A stretch of DNA of 64,000 bases from Marinobacter sp. HL-58. GTDB lineage: Bacteria > Pseudomonadota > Gammaproteobacteria > Pseudomonadales > Oleiphilaceae. Under the pieces are notes generated by a model. The model saw only the letters and a program-made list of their open reading frames with translations. It searched no databases and was not told where the DNA came from. This document shows, one piece after another, positions 8,483 through 18,422 of this stretch; position 1 is the first letter of the stretch, and each line of letters begins with the position of its first letter. Location: assembly GCF_001314605.1 (NCBI RefSeq), contig NZ_LIHP01000017.1:62001-126000 (forward strand). The letters are read 5' to 3'. The position numbers and the translations under genes were made by a program.

Positions 8483-9109
8483 ATGACAACCATCGAGGAG
8501 ATGTCCTGGGCCGAGAACCGGGCCCACCTGCGCGATTACGCCGAAGCGCTGATCAGCGATGGGGCTGCTGCTGCATCCAGAATCGGGGGTGGAGCTCTGG
8601 GGGTTGAGGCCCTGGAACTTCTGTACCGACGGGCCAGCAACCCTGATTTTGCCGCCGATGCGTTGAAGCTCCTTCACGAGCTGCAGACCCACCAGGTAGA
8701 ACTTGATATTCTGCTTGAACAGATCCAGGCCAGCGAATCCGAACTGACCGAGGAACTGGCCCATTATCAGACGCTTTACAAGCTCGCCCCGATGGCCTAC
8801 CTGGTGGTATCCCGCAATGGCCGGGTTGTTGAAAGTAACGCGGCCGCGTGCAGTCTGTTGGGTTTTGCGCCGGAACATTCGGAAGAGCAAACACTGACCC
8901 AGTACCTGGCATCCCCGGGGCGTGCCGATGTGGCAAATATGATTGAGTCGCTCAAGGTCCCGGGTTCAACCGGAACCTGCACCGCGCAACTTGCCGGACA
9001 ACCGGAACTCCATCTGTCGATCAGGGCCAGCCTGAGCCCGTCCGGAGATAACGTCTTGATGGTGGTTTCCCCTTGTCCGGTGCCTGACACTGACTCCGCC
9101 CTGACCTGA
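8483..9109 (+). CDS. PAS-domain protein upstream of CheB-CheR fusion
   Basis: The 208-residue protein starts with a helical, probably coiled-coil region including LLHELQTHQVELDILLEQIQ. A PAS-like domain follows (about residues 95-200). There is no output domain. It ends in TGATG, where its stop overlaps the start of the CheB-CheR gene, so the two are translationally coupled and likely act together. It could be the detached sensor half of the neighbouring fusion. Ligand is unknown. Confidence 0.8.
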   Translation: MTTIEEMSWAENRAHLRDYAEALISDGAAAASRIGGGALGVEALELLYRRASNPDFAADALKLLHELQTHQVELDILLEQIQASESELTEELAHYQTLYKLAPMAYLVVSRNGRVVESNAAACSLLGFAPEHSEEQTLTQYLASPGRADVANMIESLKVPGSTGTCTAQLAGQPELHLSIRASLSPSGDNVLMVVSPCPVPDTDSALT

Positions 9110-11637
9110 TGCGTATTGTAGGTATCGGAGCATCCGCTGGCGGCCTTGCAGCACTTGAGGACTTTTTCCGCCACACGCCAGCGGATACCGGGATGGCGTT
9201 TATCGTTGTTCAGCATCTGGACCCGACCCAGAAAGCCCTGTTGCCGGAACTGCTGCAACGGTTTACCGACATGCCGGTTCAGGAAGCCCGGCAAGACCAG
9301 CACATCCAGCCCAATACCGTTTATGTTATCCCTTCCAACGCTGAGCTAACGGTGACGGATAATCTGCTGAAACTGCAGCAGCCCCGTGAGCCAAGGGGGA
9401 TGCGCTTACCGATCAACGTGTTGTTTTCCTCACTGGCCAGCGCCCGGAGCGAACGGGCCATTGCTGTTGTACTTTCAGGAATGGGTTCTGACGGCACACT
9501 GGGCCTGCAGGCCATCAGGGCCACCGGCGGACTTGCCGTTGTACAGGAACCGGGTTCCGCGGAGTTTGATGCCATGCCGCTAAGTGCCATCGCTGCCGGT
9601 TGCGCGGATATCGTTGCCCCGGCCAGCGAACTTCCCGGGCGGATACTGTCTTACAATACCCACGTTACCGAACCGGACGAGAGTAAGCCCCCGGCCAGGT
9701 CGCTGGAGCCCATCGATGCGATTATCGGGATACTACAACAGAATACCCGGCACGACTTTTCTCTTTACAAGCCCAGTACGCTGTTGCGGAGAATAGAACG
9801 CCGTATGGCGATTCATGGCATCGCGACCATGCCTGACTACATTCGATACCTGGAAGAGAACAGCCAGGAAGTGCAGTTGCTGTTCAAGGAATTGCTGATA
9901 GGGGTAACTTCCTTTTTCCGCGACCCTGATGCCTGGGATTATCTTTGCAAGGAAGCGCTGCCGGCGCTGATTGAACGGAATCGGAGTGGCACGGGCCTGA
10001 GAGCATGGGTTGTGGGCTGCTCCACTGGTGAAGAGGCCTATTCCCTGGCGATGGTAATCACCGAAGTTCTGGAGCAGGTGAAGCCGAAGCAGGATATCGG
10101 CTTCCAGATTTTCGCTTCGGATCTGAGCCTCGAGGCCATAGCCGTAGCCCGTGCTGGTCGATACCCTGAAAGCATCGAAGCACAGGTATCGAAACAGAGG
10201 CTTGCCCGTTTCTTCACCAGAAGCGATAACGGTTACCAGATCAATCAGCCCATCCGCGACAAGGTTCTGTTTGCCCAGCATGACGTTATTCTGGACCCGC
10301 CGTTCACAAAGCTTGACCTGCTTGCCTGTCGCAATCTGCTGATTTATTTCGACCCCATGCTGCAGCGTCGGCTGCTGCCATTGTTTCACTACAGCCTGCG
10401 GGAGAATGGCCTGCTGATGCTGGGCAATTCGGAGACCGTGGGCAGGCTGAACCATCTGTTTGAGCCCCTGAAGCAGAGACTGCGCCTTTACCGAAGGTTG
10501 CCGCACGATTCCATCAGCGGCTCCAGTTTCCTTTTAAAGTCCTTTCCTCCGTTATCCACTCTATCCAAGGAGCAACCCGTGCCTGTGCCCACCGTTCCCC
10601 ACAAGGGCAGCGAGAACCTGCAAACTGCTGCCGATCATCTGTTGTTGCAGGTGTATGCTCCGGCGGCAGTGGTGCTGAACCGGGATGCCGACATCGTCTA
10701 TATCAGTGGGCGCACCGGCAAGTATCTTGAGCCGGCGGCCGGCAAAGCCAACTGGAATATCCATGCCATGGCGCGGGAGGGGTTGCGTACACCCCTGTAT
10801 ACAGCGTTGAAACAGGCGGCGGCCCAGCGCGAACCGGTGGAGCTCCACAATGTGGCCGTCGAGACTGGGGCAGGGGTGCAGCATGTGGATGTAACGGTAC
10901 AGGCGCTGAGCGACCCCGCAGCGCTTAAAGGCATGACCATGGTGGTATTCCGTGAGGCACCCGCCGTCGCCCGGAGCAAACGCTCAAAGCGGTCCCCGGC
11001 AGCGGTCAACGACCAGTCGGAGGAAATCCTCAGGTACCAGCAGGCCATCGAGCAGCTGAGCGAAGAAGCCAGGCTCTCCAGGGAAGAGCTTCAGGCCTCC
11101 AATGAAGAACTGCAATCCACCAACGAGGAACTCCAGTCTGCAAATGAAGAACTGACCTCGTCCAAGGAGGAAATGCAGTCGATGAACGAAGAGTTGCAGA
11201 CCATCAATGCCGAATTGCAGGCCAAACTGGACGACCTGGCGCTGGCACAAAGCGACATGCAGAATGTGCTCAACAGCATTGAAATTGCCATTCTGTTCAT
11301 GGACCAGAATCTGAATGTGCGCCGCTACACCGCCCGGGCATCCAACATTATCAGCCTGCGGGAAAGCGATGTTGGGCGTCCTCTCAGTGAGCTGACCACC
11401 ATCCTCGACTACCCGGAGCTGGAAGAGGATGCACGGGAGACGCTCAATACCCTTGTGGTTTGTGAAAAGCAGATTGCAACCAACGATGGCCGCTGGTTTT
11501 CTATCCGGATCATTCCTTACCGCCGGCTCGACAACGTCATTGACGGCGTGGTTATGACCATGGTCGACATTACCGACACGAAAGAACTGGAATCGAGCTT
11601 GCGTAAAGAGTCCGCGTCGCCGCCGAGCTCACGCTAG
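9109..11637 (+). CDS. CheB-CheR-PAS fusion protein
   Basis: The protein fuses a CheB methylesterase domain to a CheR methyltransferase domain and then two PAS-like regions. The CheB domain (about residues 1-175) keeps its triad, S9 in GASAGG, H36 and D128. The CheR part (about 190-460) has the SAM-binding segment VGCSTGEEAYSLAM. The two PAS regions are joined by a long coiled coil of NEELQ-type repeats at about 660-710. Family members often continue into a histidine kinase or GGDEF output. This one stops just after DITDTKELESSLRKE, where such an output would begin. It should modify glutamates of a receptor-like partner. Confidence 0.9.
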   Translation: MRIVGIGASAGGLAALEDFFRHTPADTGMAFIVVQHLDPTQKALLPELLQRFTDMPVQEARQDQHIQPNTVYVIPSNAELTVTDNLLKLQQPREPRGMRLPINVLFSSLASARSERAIAVVLSGMGSDGTLGLQAIRATGGLAVVQEPGSAEFDAMPLSAIAAGCADIVAPASELPGRILSYNTHVTEPDESKPPARSLEPIDAIIGILQQNTRHDFSLYKPSTLLRRIERRMAIHGIATMPDYIRYLEENSQEVQLLFKELLIGVTSFFRDPDAWDYLCKEALPALIERNRSGTGLRAWVVGCSTGEEAYSLAMVITEVLEQVKPKQDIGFQIFASDLSLEAIAVARAGRYPESIEAQVSKQRLARFFTRSDNGYQINQPIRDKVLFAQHDVILDPPFTKLDLLACRNLLIYFDPMLQRRLLPLFHYSLRENGLLMLGNSETVGRLNHLFEPLKQRLRLYRRLPHDSISGSSFLLKSFPPLSTLSKEQPVPVPTVPHKGSENLQTAADHLLLQVYAPAAVVLNRDADIVYISGRTGKYLEPAAGKANWNIHAMAREGLRTPLYTALKQAAAQREPVELHNVAVETGAGVQHVDVTVQALSDPAALKGMTMVVFREAPAVARSKRSKRSPAAVNDQSEEILRYQQAIEQLSEEARLSREELQASNEELQSTNEELQSANEELTSSKEEMQSMNEELQTINAELQAKLDDLALAQSDMQNVLNSIEIAILFMDQNLNVRRYTARASNIISLRESDVGRPLSELTTILDYPELEEDARETLNTLVVCEKQIATNDGRWFSIRIIPYRRLDNVIDGVVMTMVDITDTKELESSLRKESASPPSSR

Positions 11638-11830
11638 GCTCGCCCCTCTTGGTGTTTTAGCGAACAGACCGGCCGGTTCTCCCGGGGTACTTTGAAACCT
11701 CATCCTGAATCTGATGTTGAGCCTTAGTTCAGACCGTTCCCGGCAATGAAGCCGGAATGGGGAAAGCCGTGATGAGGCGACAGGTCGGAGCATTTTCTCT
11801 GGCTTGCATACCCGATTCGAGGAGAATCCA

Positions 11831-12307
11831 ATGAAAACACTACATTCACTTGCCTTTTATGCACTGGTCACACCGGCAATAGCCCTGGGTTCAGGCGCTG
11901 TGTTTGCAGAACAAACTGACGACAAGGATGCTGCTATGGAGGAAAAGAGCACCCAGGATGACCAGAAAATGAGCGATCAGTCCGGCATGAAAAGTGAGAG
12001 CTATATGGACTCTGTGCCGGCCGGCGGTATACAGGCGAGTGACCTGATCAGCGCCGAGATCAGAACCAATGATGAAGAGGAAGTGGGTTCGGTGACTGAC
12101 CTGATTATTGACAAGGATGGCAAGGTTGCTGCCGTGGTAGTCGGGGTTGGCGGATTCCTGGGCCTGGCTGAGAAAGACGTCGCGATTGGCTGGGATGATG
12201 TAACCATGTCACGCGCCACGGACGATTCTGAGGAGCTGGACCTTCGCATTAACATGACTCGTGATGATCTGAACGCTGCGCCGAGTTATGAAGATATGAG
12301 TGAGTGA
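11831..12307 (+). CDS. Exported PRC-barrel domain protein
   Basis: A signal peptide ends at about AVFA. It is followed by a Met/Asp/Lys-rich linker and a PRC-barrel domain, with VGSVTDLIIDKDGKVAAVVV the typical barrel segment. The start at 11831 has AGGAG about 6 nt upstream; an in-frame start at 11804 would precede the signal peptide. Exported PRC-barrel proteins of this kind are common in stress and envelope contexts, but their role is not defined. The gene appears monocistronic. Confidence 0.82.
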   Translation: MKTLHSLAFYALVTPAIALGSGAVFAEQTDDKDAAMEEKSTQDDQKMSDQSGMKSESYMDSVPAGGIQASDLISAEIRTNDEEEVGSVTDLIIDKDGKVAAVVVGVGGFLGLAEKDVAIGWDDVTMSRATDDSEELDLRINMTRDDLNAAPSYEDMSE

Positions 12308-12343
12308 AAGCCAGGTCCACCCATGAATGTCAGGGTGGATTGA

Positions 12344-13648
12344 TTAAACGGGAGGGGCCTCTGTCCTGAATTCAGGGGCCGAAAATTCAGCATTCCGGCG
12401 CACAGCGTTGATATCTTCCTGAAGCGACATGGAGTGCTCCGAACGTGCCAGAGCCATTCGTGAATGCTTTCTGGCAGCGGCGGTCATCGCATCGTCATCA
12501 GTTTCCGCCAGAGCCCGGAGAGCTTTCTGCAGTCGAATGGACACTTCAACCATGCCCGCTCCGTCGCGGGCAATTGCGGTAAAGGCATCGTCAAACAAGT
12601 CATCGATCACCAGCTCCGGAACCGATACGCGGTTATAAGCGATCGCCTGCAACCTGTCCCCTTCACGCGGGGATTGCCAGAGCGTAAACAGTCGCACCAG
12701 TGTGCCAATGACGTTGATTGCAGTTCCAGGGTCATTGATGCCAGGCGACAGCGCCTTGTCGGCGATCTCTGACAACGCAAGAAGCCCGAAGCGGGGATCA
12801 TCTTCAAAGGTACGGCTTGAGCCAATGGTGAAGGCGCCTGCGAAAGCATCCGGCCTGAACGCTTCGCCCAGCTTAATATCCCCCTCGATACAAAGCAGTG
12901 GCCGGTGTCCGCTCACAAATGCGCCCGGAAGTGCCTCCACCGTTACGTGGCAATCGAGAGCTTCCGCGCAGGATTGTAACGTCTCCAGATCAATATGCTG
13001 GACATAGCCAACCGTCGAAGAAAATACCGGAACACCGTTGTCAGCAGCCGGGTGAGGGGAGGCGGTCAGTGCACCGAGCGTGGGGGAGTGCCGGCGACGG
13101 TCCAGTGCTTCGCCCGCTGCCCTCTCCGCTTTCTCAATGGTATTGACCACTCTGCCGAGCCGGGCAATCCTGTCCACCCAGCGAACGAACGTGATGATGA
13201 CAATGGCGAACACCAGAAGGGTGAGCGTGAAGATCGCAAACCGGCCGGCAGCGTCAAACATGTCATTCTGAACGGTTATCAGGGAAACAATACTGAAGAT
13301 GAAGGCGCCTATAAACGCAGACAATGCGTTCTGGGTAACATCATCAGCGATCACCAGTGGTATCGAGCGAGGTGTACCGCCGGCGCTGGCCGATGCGTAG
13401 GCGGCAACCATGGAGCCCACGGCAAAGGTCGCAATAACCAGCATGCTCGAAGCCATGATGGACAGCAGTGACTTGATGGATTCCGGGGTAATGTCGGGCA
13501 CCACACTGGCAAGACCCATATCGTCAGCCAGCATGGCGATGAATGTGCCGCTAACAGAAAGCACGCAAAGTACCAGTGGCTTGACCCACAAACGCTCGCT
13601 CAACCGATTGATAATAAAGCGCAGTTTGTCCCATCCACTGAATATCAT
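12344..13648 (-). CDS. DUF2254 membrane protein
   Basis: The N-terminal half has about four transmembrane segments (for example the stretch after RLWVKPLVLCVLSVSGTFIA). The C-terminal half is soluble and includes ADKALSPGINDPGTAINVIG, a segment typical of DUF2254 proteins. The function of the family is unknown. The start at 13648 is preferred because AGGACC lies upstream and the longer frame adds a polar, unlikely leader. It is divergent from the matrixin-type protease. Confidence 0.85.
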   Translation of the reverse strand: MIFSGWDKLRFIINRLSERLWVKPLVLCVLSVSGTFIAMLADDMGLASVVPDITPESIKSLLSIMASSMLVIATFAVGSMVAAYASASAGGTPRSIPLVIADDVTQNALSAFIGAFIFSIVSLITVQNDMFDAAGRFAIFTLTLLVFAIVIITFVRWVDRIARLGRVVNTIEKAERAAGEALDRRRHSPTLGALTASPHPAADNGVPVFSSTVGYVQHIDLETLQSCAEALDCHVTVEALPGAFVSGHRPLLCIEGDIKLGEAFRPDAFAGAFTIGSSRTFEDDPRFGLLALSEIADKALSPGINDPGTAINVIGTLVRLFTLWQSPREGDRLQAIAYNRVSVPELVIDDLFDDAFTAIARDGAGMVEVSIRLQKALRALAETDDDAMTAAARKHSRMALARSEHSMSLQEDINAVRRNAEFSAPEFRTEAPPV

Positions 13649-13777
13649 CTTGTTGGTCCTGCTGGCTGTCGTTAATGAATTTTCAGGATTGCCCTGACCC
13701 CTGGTATCAGCTTTCAGTAAACAATCCCTTACCAAACTACAACCGATAACTGTAATGGTTGCCAGTATTCTGTTCCG

Positions 13778-14533
13778 ATGAATCGAGTCCTGGTATGGCG
13801 GAAACGCCGCTTTCCCTTCGGGTATATCATCAGAGCACTGACAGTGGCTGCACTCTTGCCACTGTCGCTCCCATTGCTTGCTGCAGACGCGAAAGACGGG
13901 TATCGGCTGCTTGAACTGGAAGGCTCCAAAGTCAAATGGGGTGAGCAGACGCTAGGTGTCGGAGCGAGCATCAGCTACGCCTTTGCTGACGAAACAATGC
14001 GGTTTGACGATGCGCGCAACTGTGGTGTTCTGGCCCCCATGAAAGCGCTTTCGGGCGAGGACCTGCCCTTCGAGACGCTGGTGCGCGAGACGGCAGCGGC
14101 GTTTCAGGTATGGGAGCGTGCTGCCGATCTCTCTTTTCATCGGGTTGCGGATGCCCGGGATGCGGATATCATTCTCGGAGCGCAGGGCCAGCCGCGCCGG
14201 CGGGCTTTCGCCAACGTATCCTACGCACCTGATGAGAAAGAGGGCGTGCGCACCATCACCCAGTCGCTGGTGTGCCTGAACCCCGAACAGAAATGGAAAG
14301 TCGGGTTTGGTGGCGATAAGGAAGTCTACGACATTCGCTACACGCTGATTCATGAGATTGGTCATGCCGTTGGCCTGGACCATCCCGGCCCATCCGGGCA
14401 GCTGATGGGGTTTCGCTATACGGAAGACTTCCCCGGGCTGCAGCCCGGGGATCTGCTTGGCATCCGGCGGCTCTACGGGCGCGGAGCCAGTGGCAGCCAA
14501 CTTGCCGATGGCCCGGGTGGTCACATTCAATAG
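13778..14533 (+). CDS. Exported matrixin-like zinc metalloprotease
   Basis: A signal peptide (hydrophobic core near ALTVAALLPLSLPLLAA) precedes a catalytic domain. It carries the metzincin motif HEIGHAVGLDH starting at about residue 192 and a downstream MGFRY that can supply the Met-turn. This is the peptidase M10/matrixin fold, active on periplasmic or extracellular proteins. Two cysteines flank the domain. The C-terminal extension is short, with no haemopexin or calcium-repeat secretion tail. Substrate unknown. Confidence 0.85.
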   Translation: MNRVLVWRKRRFPFGYIIRALTVAALLPLSLPLLAADAKDGYRLLELEGSKVKWGEQTLGVGASISYAFADETMRFDDARNCGVLAPMKALSGEDLPFETLVRETAAAFQVWERAADLSFHRVADARDADIILGAQGQPRRRAFANVSYAPDEKEGVRTITQSLVCLNPEQKWKVGFGGDKEVYDIRYTLIHEIGHAVGLDHPGPSGQLMGFRYTEDFPGLQPGDLLGIRRLYGRGASGSQLADGPGGHIQ

Positions 14534-14565
14534 CAAAAGCTCTTCAAGGCTCTCAGGTGGTGGTT

Positions 14566-14889
14566 TTACTGGTCCCACTCCTGCGGATCAATAGCGTACA
14601 AGGCTTCGCTGTCAAGGGAGTTCTCCGAATACTGCAGAGTTGAATGGGCTTCCACCCAGGTGCCGGTGTGTTCCTGCATCAGGAAATTTTTCGGAGATTG
14701 CTCCGGTGTTTCCGCGAAGATCAGGCTGAACACAAGGACGTGCAGGGCACCAATGATTTTCCCGAGAATCCAGACAAGGAACACCAGGGTGCCCATCAGG
14801 GTGATTGTATTGATGGTGGCGAAAGCGTAGCGGAATGTCCGTTGCTTGCCGGACTGAAAATCGACAGGCGTTATCCTCTCGGATTTCAT
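14566..14889 (-). CDS. Small predicted membrane protein
   Basis: This 107-residue protein has a basic N-terminus, one or two hydrophobic segments (about residues 22-58) and an acidic C-terminal tail. I do not recognise a family. The start at 14889 is supported by GAGGG about 8 nt upstream. It is convergent with the matrixin gene, with about 30 nt between stops. The stretch 14890-15102 downstream of the next cyclase gene shows no supportable gene. Confidence 0.6.
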   Translation of the reverse strand: MKSERITPVDFQSGKQRTFRYAFATINTITLMGTLVFLVWILGKIIGALHVLVFSLIFAETPEQSPKNFLMQEHTGTWVEAHSTLQYSENSLDSEALYAIDPQEWDQ

Positions 14890-15102
14890 GAGTTTCCCTC
14901 TCTTTTATGCGTCTCACCAACCTATTGGCGGCCCGTGAGCCCTGGGCGCGGTTCTCAGGTTGCGAAACTGTCACTCCAGCTTGAGTGTGGCCGGGTTCCT
15001 TGTCAGTGCGCTGGCGCACCTAACAATGTCTTTGTGCCTATTCGCCGAGCTGAGTGAGGGAAGGGCACCGATCAGGCACCGGATCATCGAAAAGATCGAG
15101 GT

Positions 15103-16017
15103 TCAGAGAAGGTCGGGAGAAGGGTGGCGCTGTTTTCCCCGGCGGGCCTGGCCCATGCTATACCGTTTACCGCCATCCCGTTTTGCCACATACATGGCAT
15201 CGTCGGCGTGCCGAATCAGGTGCAGGTCGTCGTGGCCGTGCTCAGGGTATATCGCAATGCCCAGGCTGGGGGCGGTATTGAGTGTTTCCCCATCTACGTT
15301 GTATGGCTCGCTCAGCGTGGCGATAATTTTATCCGCTACCACAGTAGCGTCTGTCGGTTCGCTGATGCCGTCCAGCAGAACGGCGAATTCGTCGCCGCCC
15401 AGGCGGCCAATGGTATCGGAGTCCCGCACACTCCGGATGAGGCGGTGGGCGACTTCCCTAAGCAGATGGTCACCCGTGGTATGGCCAAAGGTGTCGTTGA
15501 TCTCCTTGAACCTGTCCATGTCCAGATAAAGCACTGCCAGCTTGGTTGAATCCCTTGCGGCCTTTTTCAGCGCAATTTGCAGACGATCCAGGAACAGCGC
15601 CCGGTTGGGCAGTTCCGTCAATTGGTCGTGCTGGGCAAGGTATTCCAGGCGGGAGTACATCTGCTTGCGCTCGGTAATATCCCGGGCGACGCCTATTCGC
15701 ACCTGCTCTTCCTCCAGCCATTGGGTAGCCCACATGATCTGGACAATATGGCCGTCTTTATGCACATAGCGATTTTCATGATCGGTGGAGGGCTGGCCTG
15801 AATTGATACGTTCGACGACTGTCCGGGTAATGGAATGATCGTCCGGGTGTATGAATTCAAAGACGCTCCGGCCGATCATCTCATCGGGCCGGTAGCCGAA
15901 AACCCGTTCGCTGGCGGCACTGACAGACAGAAAACGACCCTCTATATCCACCACGCAGACTACGTCCAGGAGCAGATCCAGAAGCTTGTCGTTAGGTATG
16001 GGGGGATTTTTGTTCAT
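15103..16017 (-). CDS. PAS-GGDEF diguanylate cyclase
   Basis: A PAS/PAC sensor (about residues 12-125, ending GVARDITERKQ) is followed by a GGDEF domain with the intact active site RLGGDEF. The RxxD inhibitory site RDSD lies five residues before it. The enzyme should make cyclic di-GMP and be feedback-inhibited. It is cytoplasmic, with no membrane helix. The start could be 16017 or 16041; neither has a clear ribosome site. It is the second PAS-GGDEF enzyme in the window and resembles the one at 5914. Confidence 0.9.
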   Translation of the reverse strand: MNKNPPIPNDKLLDLLLDVVCVVDIEGRFLSVSAASERVFGYRPDEMIGRSVFEFIHPDDHSITRTVVERINSGQPSTDHENRYVHKDGHIVQIMWATQWLEEEQVRIGVARDITERKQMYSRLEYLAQHDQLTELPNRALFLDRLQIALKKAARDSTKLAVLYLDMDRFKEINDTFGHTTGDHLLREVAHRLIRSVRDSDTIGRLGGDEFAVLLDGISEPTDATVVADKIIATLSEPYNVDGETLNTAPSLGIAIYPEHGHDDLHLIRHADDAMYVAKRDGGKRYSMGQARRGKQRHPSPDLL

Positions 16018-16098
16018 GACGCTAACTATACTGCCAGGCATGCCGGCTTAGCCAGTGGGGGGAGAATGTTTAACAATTGGCCAGACCTGGTGTTGAGC

Positions 16099-16830
16099 TT
16101 ACCTGCCACCGGCAACATCCAGAAAGGTTCCTGTCACATAGGTTGCCTCATCTGATAACAACCAGGCGATGGCGTTGGCAACTTCCTCCGGTTGTCCGCC
16201 CCGTTTGAGGGGAATGGACGGCGTCAGCCTGTCAACCCGGCCGGGTTCGCCACCATCAGCGTGGATATCGGTATGAATGAATCCGGGGCGAACCCCGTTG
16301 ATACGAATATTTCGCTCCGCAGCTTCAACAGACAATCCCCTGGTAAGCGCGTCCATGGCGGCTTTGGAGGCGGCGTAATCCACGTATTCGAACGGTGAGC
16401 CCGTGCGAGCAGCCAGAGAGGAGACGTTCACGATCGCACCACCATCAGGCATGCGACGCATGGCTTCGCGACAGCACAGGAAGCAACTGGTCGTATTGGT
16501 GGTCATTACCCGGTTGAATCGTTCCACATCCATATCCACCAACCGGGACTGCGTGAACAGCACGCCCACGTTATTCACCAGGGCGGTTACCGGCCCGAGA
16601 GCCTTTTCCGTTGCATCAAACAGGGCAATAACGTCATGCTCCTGGCTGACGTCTGCCTGACAGGCAAGGGCGCTACCGCCTTGATCGGTAATCTCTGAAA
16701 CCACGGCCTCCGCCTGGCTCGCACCGGAGCGATAGTTTACGCATACTGAGTAACCTCTGGCGGCCAGAAGCCTTGCTGTGGCGGCTCCGATACCGCGGCT
16801 GGAACCGGTGACGATAGCAACTTTGTTCAT
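16099..16830 (-). CDS. SDR-family oxidoreductase
   Basis: This is a classical short-chain dehydrogenase of 243 residues. It has the cofactor motif TGSSRGIG, the structural NNVG motif, a catalytic serine in NVSSLAA and the YAASK pair. The C-terminal YVTGTFLDVAGGR is typical of glucose-dehydrogenase and FabG-like members. It oxidises or reduces an alcohol/ketone pair with NAD(P), substrate unknown. It follows the antiporter gene at 16834 with a 3-nt gap, so the two form an operon. Confidence 0.9.
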   Translation of the reverse strand: MNKVAIVTGSSRGIGAATARLLAARGYSVCVNYRSGASQAEAVVSEITDQGGSALACQADVSQEHDVIALFDATEKALGPVTALVNNVGVLFTQSRLVDMDVERFNRVMTTNTTSCFLCCREAMRRMPDGGAIVNVSSLAARTGSPFEYVDYAASKAAMDALTRGLSVEAAERNIRINGVRPGFIHTDIHADGGEPGRVDRLTPSIPLKRGGQPEEVANAIAWLLSDEATYVTGTFLDVAGGR

Positions 16831-16833
16831 GGC

Positions 16834-18069
16834 TTATACTCGGTTGGGTGCATCTGGTCCTCCTGAGCGCAGCACCCGCCTTACAAGCACCGGACCAATC
16901 AGCTCAAAAATGATCGTTGAGGCGACCACTACCGGAAGAATGGTGTCACGCAGCTCCGGGAACCTCTCGGCTGCCAGCAAGGCCATGCCGATGGCCACGC
17001 CGGCCTGTGGTGTCAGCGCCAGGCCAATATTCCGGGGAAGCGCCTGGTGCCTTGCGCGATCGAACATTACCGCAACAAAGCCGCCGAACAGCCGGCCGGC
17101 CAGTCTCAGAAGAATATAGGCGAGCGTGAGAAGTATTGCATCGTCCGCTTTGTACAGATCAATACTTGCCCCGGATAGCACGAAGAAAAACACCAGAAAT
17201 GGCCATTCAATGTGCTCGATTTCCCGGAATGACCGGGTATGGTGATAGGACAGGTTGGCGACCAGGCAACCGGCGACCATGGACGCCAGCAGCGCGGAAA
17301 CCTCGAGCAATGAGGAAAGCCCGGCCAGCAGAAGTATCAGTGCAATGGCTTCAACCTGCGTGGGTTCTCCCGGCCGGAGGCGCCCGGTAAGCCAGGCGGC
17401 GGGCAGGCCAATGGCGAGGCCGATCAGTATTGCGCCACCCAGCTCCCAGAAGGCATGCAGCAGGGCCATTTGGCCATCGCCGCCCAGCACCCAGCCCAGC
17501 ACGGCCATGCTCAACCCGAAAACGACGATACCCCAGCCATCATCAATCGCGACAATGCCCAGCAGGACGCCGGGTAGTAGCCCGGTACTCCTGTTCTCCC
17601 TGACGGTTTCACGCACAGCGGCGGGGTCGGTTGCCACTGAAATAGCGGCCAGTGATACAGCAACCACCAGAGGAAACCCGAGCAACATCAGCCCGGCTCC
17701 TACCAGAACGCCGCCGCCGATAATCACGAACAGTGATATAACCAGTATCAGCGGGCCGGTATTGCGCAGCCGGTCTGCCTTCAATTCGCTACCCAGCAGA
17801 AATGCGACCATCACCAGGGCCAGCTGGATCAGTGGCTCACTCAGACCACCGAGCAAGTCGCCGTTCCTGTCGCCAAGCCACACCTGTTGCACGAAGGCAA
17901 TGCCAAGGCCCACGAGCATCAGAATGGAAATTCTCGGGATGCTGGTGCGCCTGGCAACGGTGTCGGCAAAAATGCTGGCAGACAGGATGACCCCCAACAG
18001 AATAATGTTCAGGGTGGACCGGGAAGGGTCCGCAGGTAGCCAGCCCGGCAGGTGATCAATCAACGGCAC
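16834..18069 (-). CDS. CPA2-type cation/proton antiporter
   Basis: This is an integral membrane protein of 411 residues with about 12 helices. The segments SVATDPAAVRETV and IVAIDDGWGIVVF carry the conserved acidic residues of Kef/NapA-like antiporters. No C-terminal TrkA-N domain is present, unlike full KefB/C. It should exchange K+ or Na+ for protons. Translation probably starts at GTG 18069, with AGGAG about 8 nt upstream. It is cotranscribed with the downstream SDR gene. Confidence 0.85.
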   Translation of the reverse strand: MPLIDHLPGWLPADPSRSTLNIILLGVILSASIFADTVARRTSIPRISILMLVGLGIAFVQQVWLGDRNGDLLGGLSEPLIQLALVMVAFLLGSELKADRLRNTGPLILVISLFVIIGGGVLVGAGLMLLGFPLVVAVSLAAISVATDPAAVRETVRENRSTGLLPGVLLGIVAIDDGWGIVVFGLSMAVLGWVLGGDGQMALLHAFWELGGAILIGLAIGLPAAWLTGRLRPGEPTQVEAIALILLLAGLSSLLEVSALLASMVAGCLVANLSYHHTRSFREIEHIEWPFLVFFFVLSGASIDLYKADDAILLTLAYILLRLAGRLFGGFVAVMFDRARHQALPRNIGLALTPQAGVAIGMALLAAERFPELRDTILPVVVASTIIFELIGPVLVRRVLRSGGPDAPNRV

Positions 18070-18120
18070 ATTGTCTCTCCTGTTGGCCCTGAGTGCACCG
18101 TGGGGGACAAACGACTGCGT

Positions 18121-18333
18121 TCAGTAGCAGGAGTTTGGCGAAGAATCCGGGTTGATTTCCCCGGCCACTTCCTCGGGATCAATACCATGGCTGACCAGGA
18201 CCTCCCTCACAAAATTCACCTGGGCCAGGATCCTGTCGGCATCGTCGCCATATTCGAAACGATTGATCTCCACCGGCTGGGGCATGAAGGTGAAGGCGGT
18301 TTTCAGGGCGGTGAGGGTGTCTGGGTCTGCCAT
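18121..18333 (-). CDS. Small hypothetical protein
   Basis: This 71-residue acidic soluble protein has no family I recognise. The start at 18333 is supported by GAGG about 8 nt upstream; the longer frame to 18384 lacks one. It lies between the Lrp-type regulator and the CPA2 antiporter, all on the minus strand. The gap to the antiporter is about 50 nt, so it may head that operon. Confidence 0.6.
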   Translation of the reverse strand: MADPDTLTALKTAFTFMPQPVEINRFEYGDDADRILAQVNFVREVLVSHGIDPEEVAGEINPDSSPNSCY

Positions 18334-18422
18334 AAAAGTAACCTCTATCGTGTGTGCCTGGGATGAATTCCGGCCTGATATCATAGTGGAAAGCAGTGTC
18401 GTGAACAGCCCCGCATCCGTTC

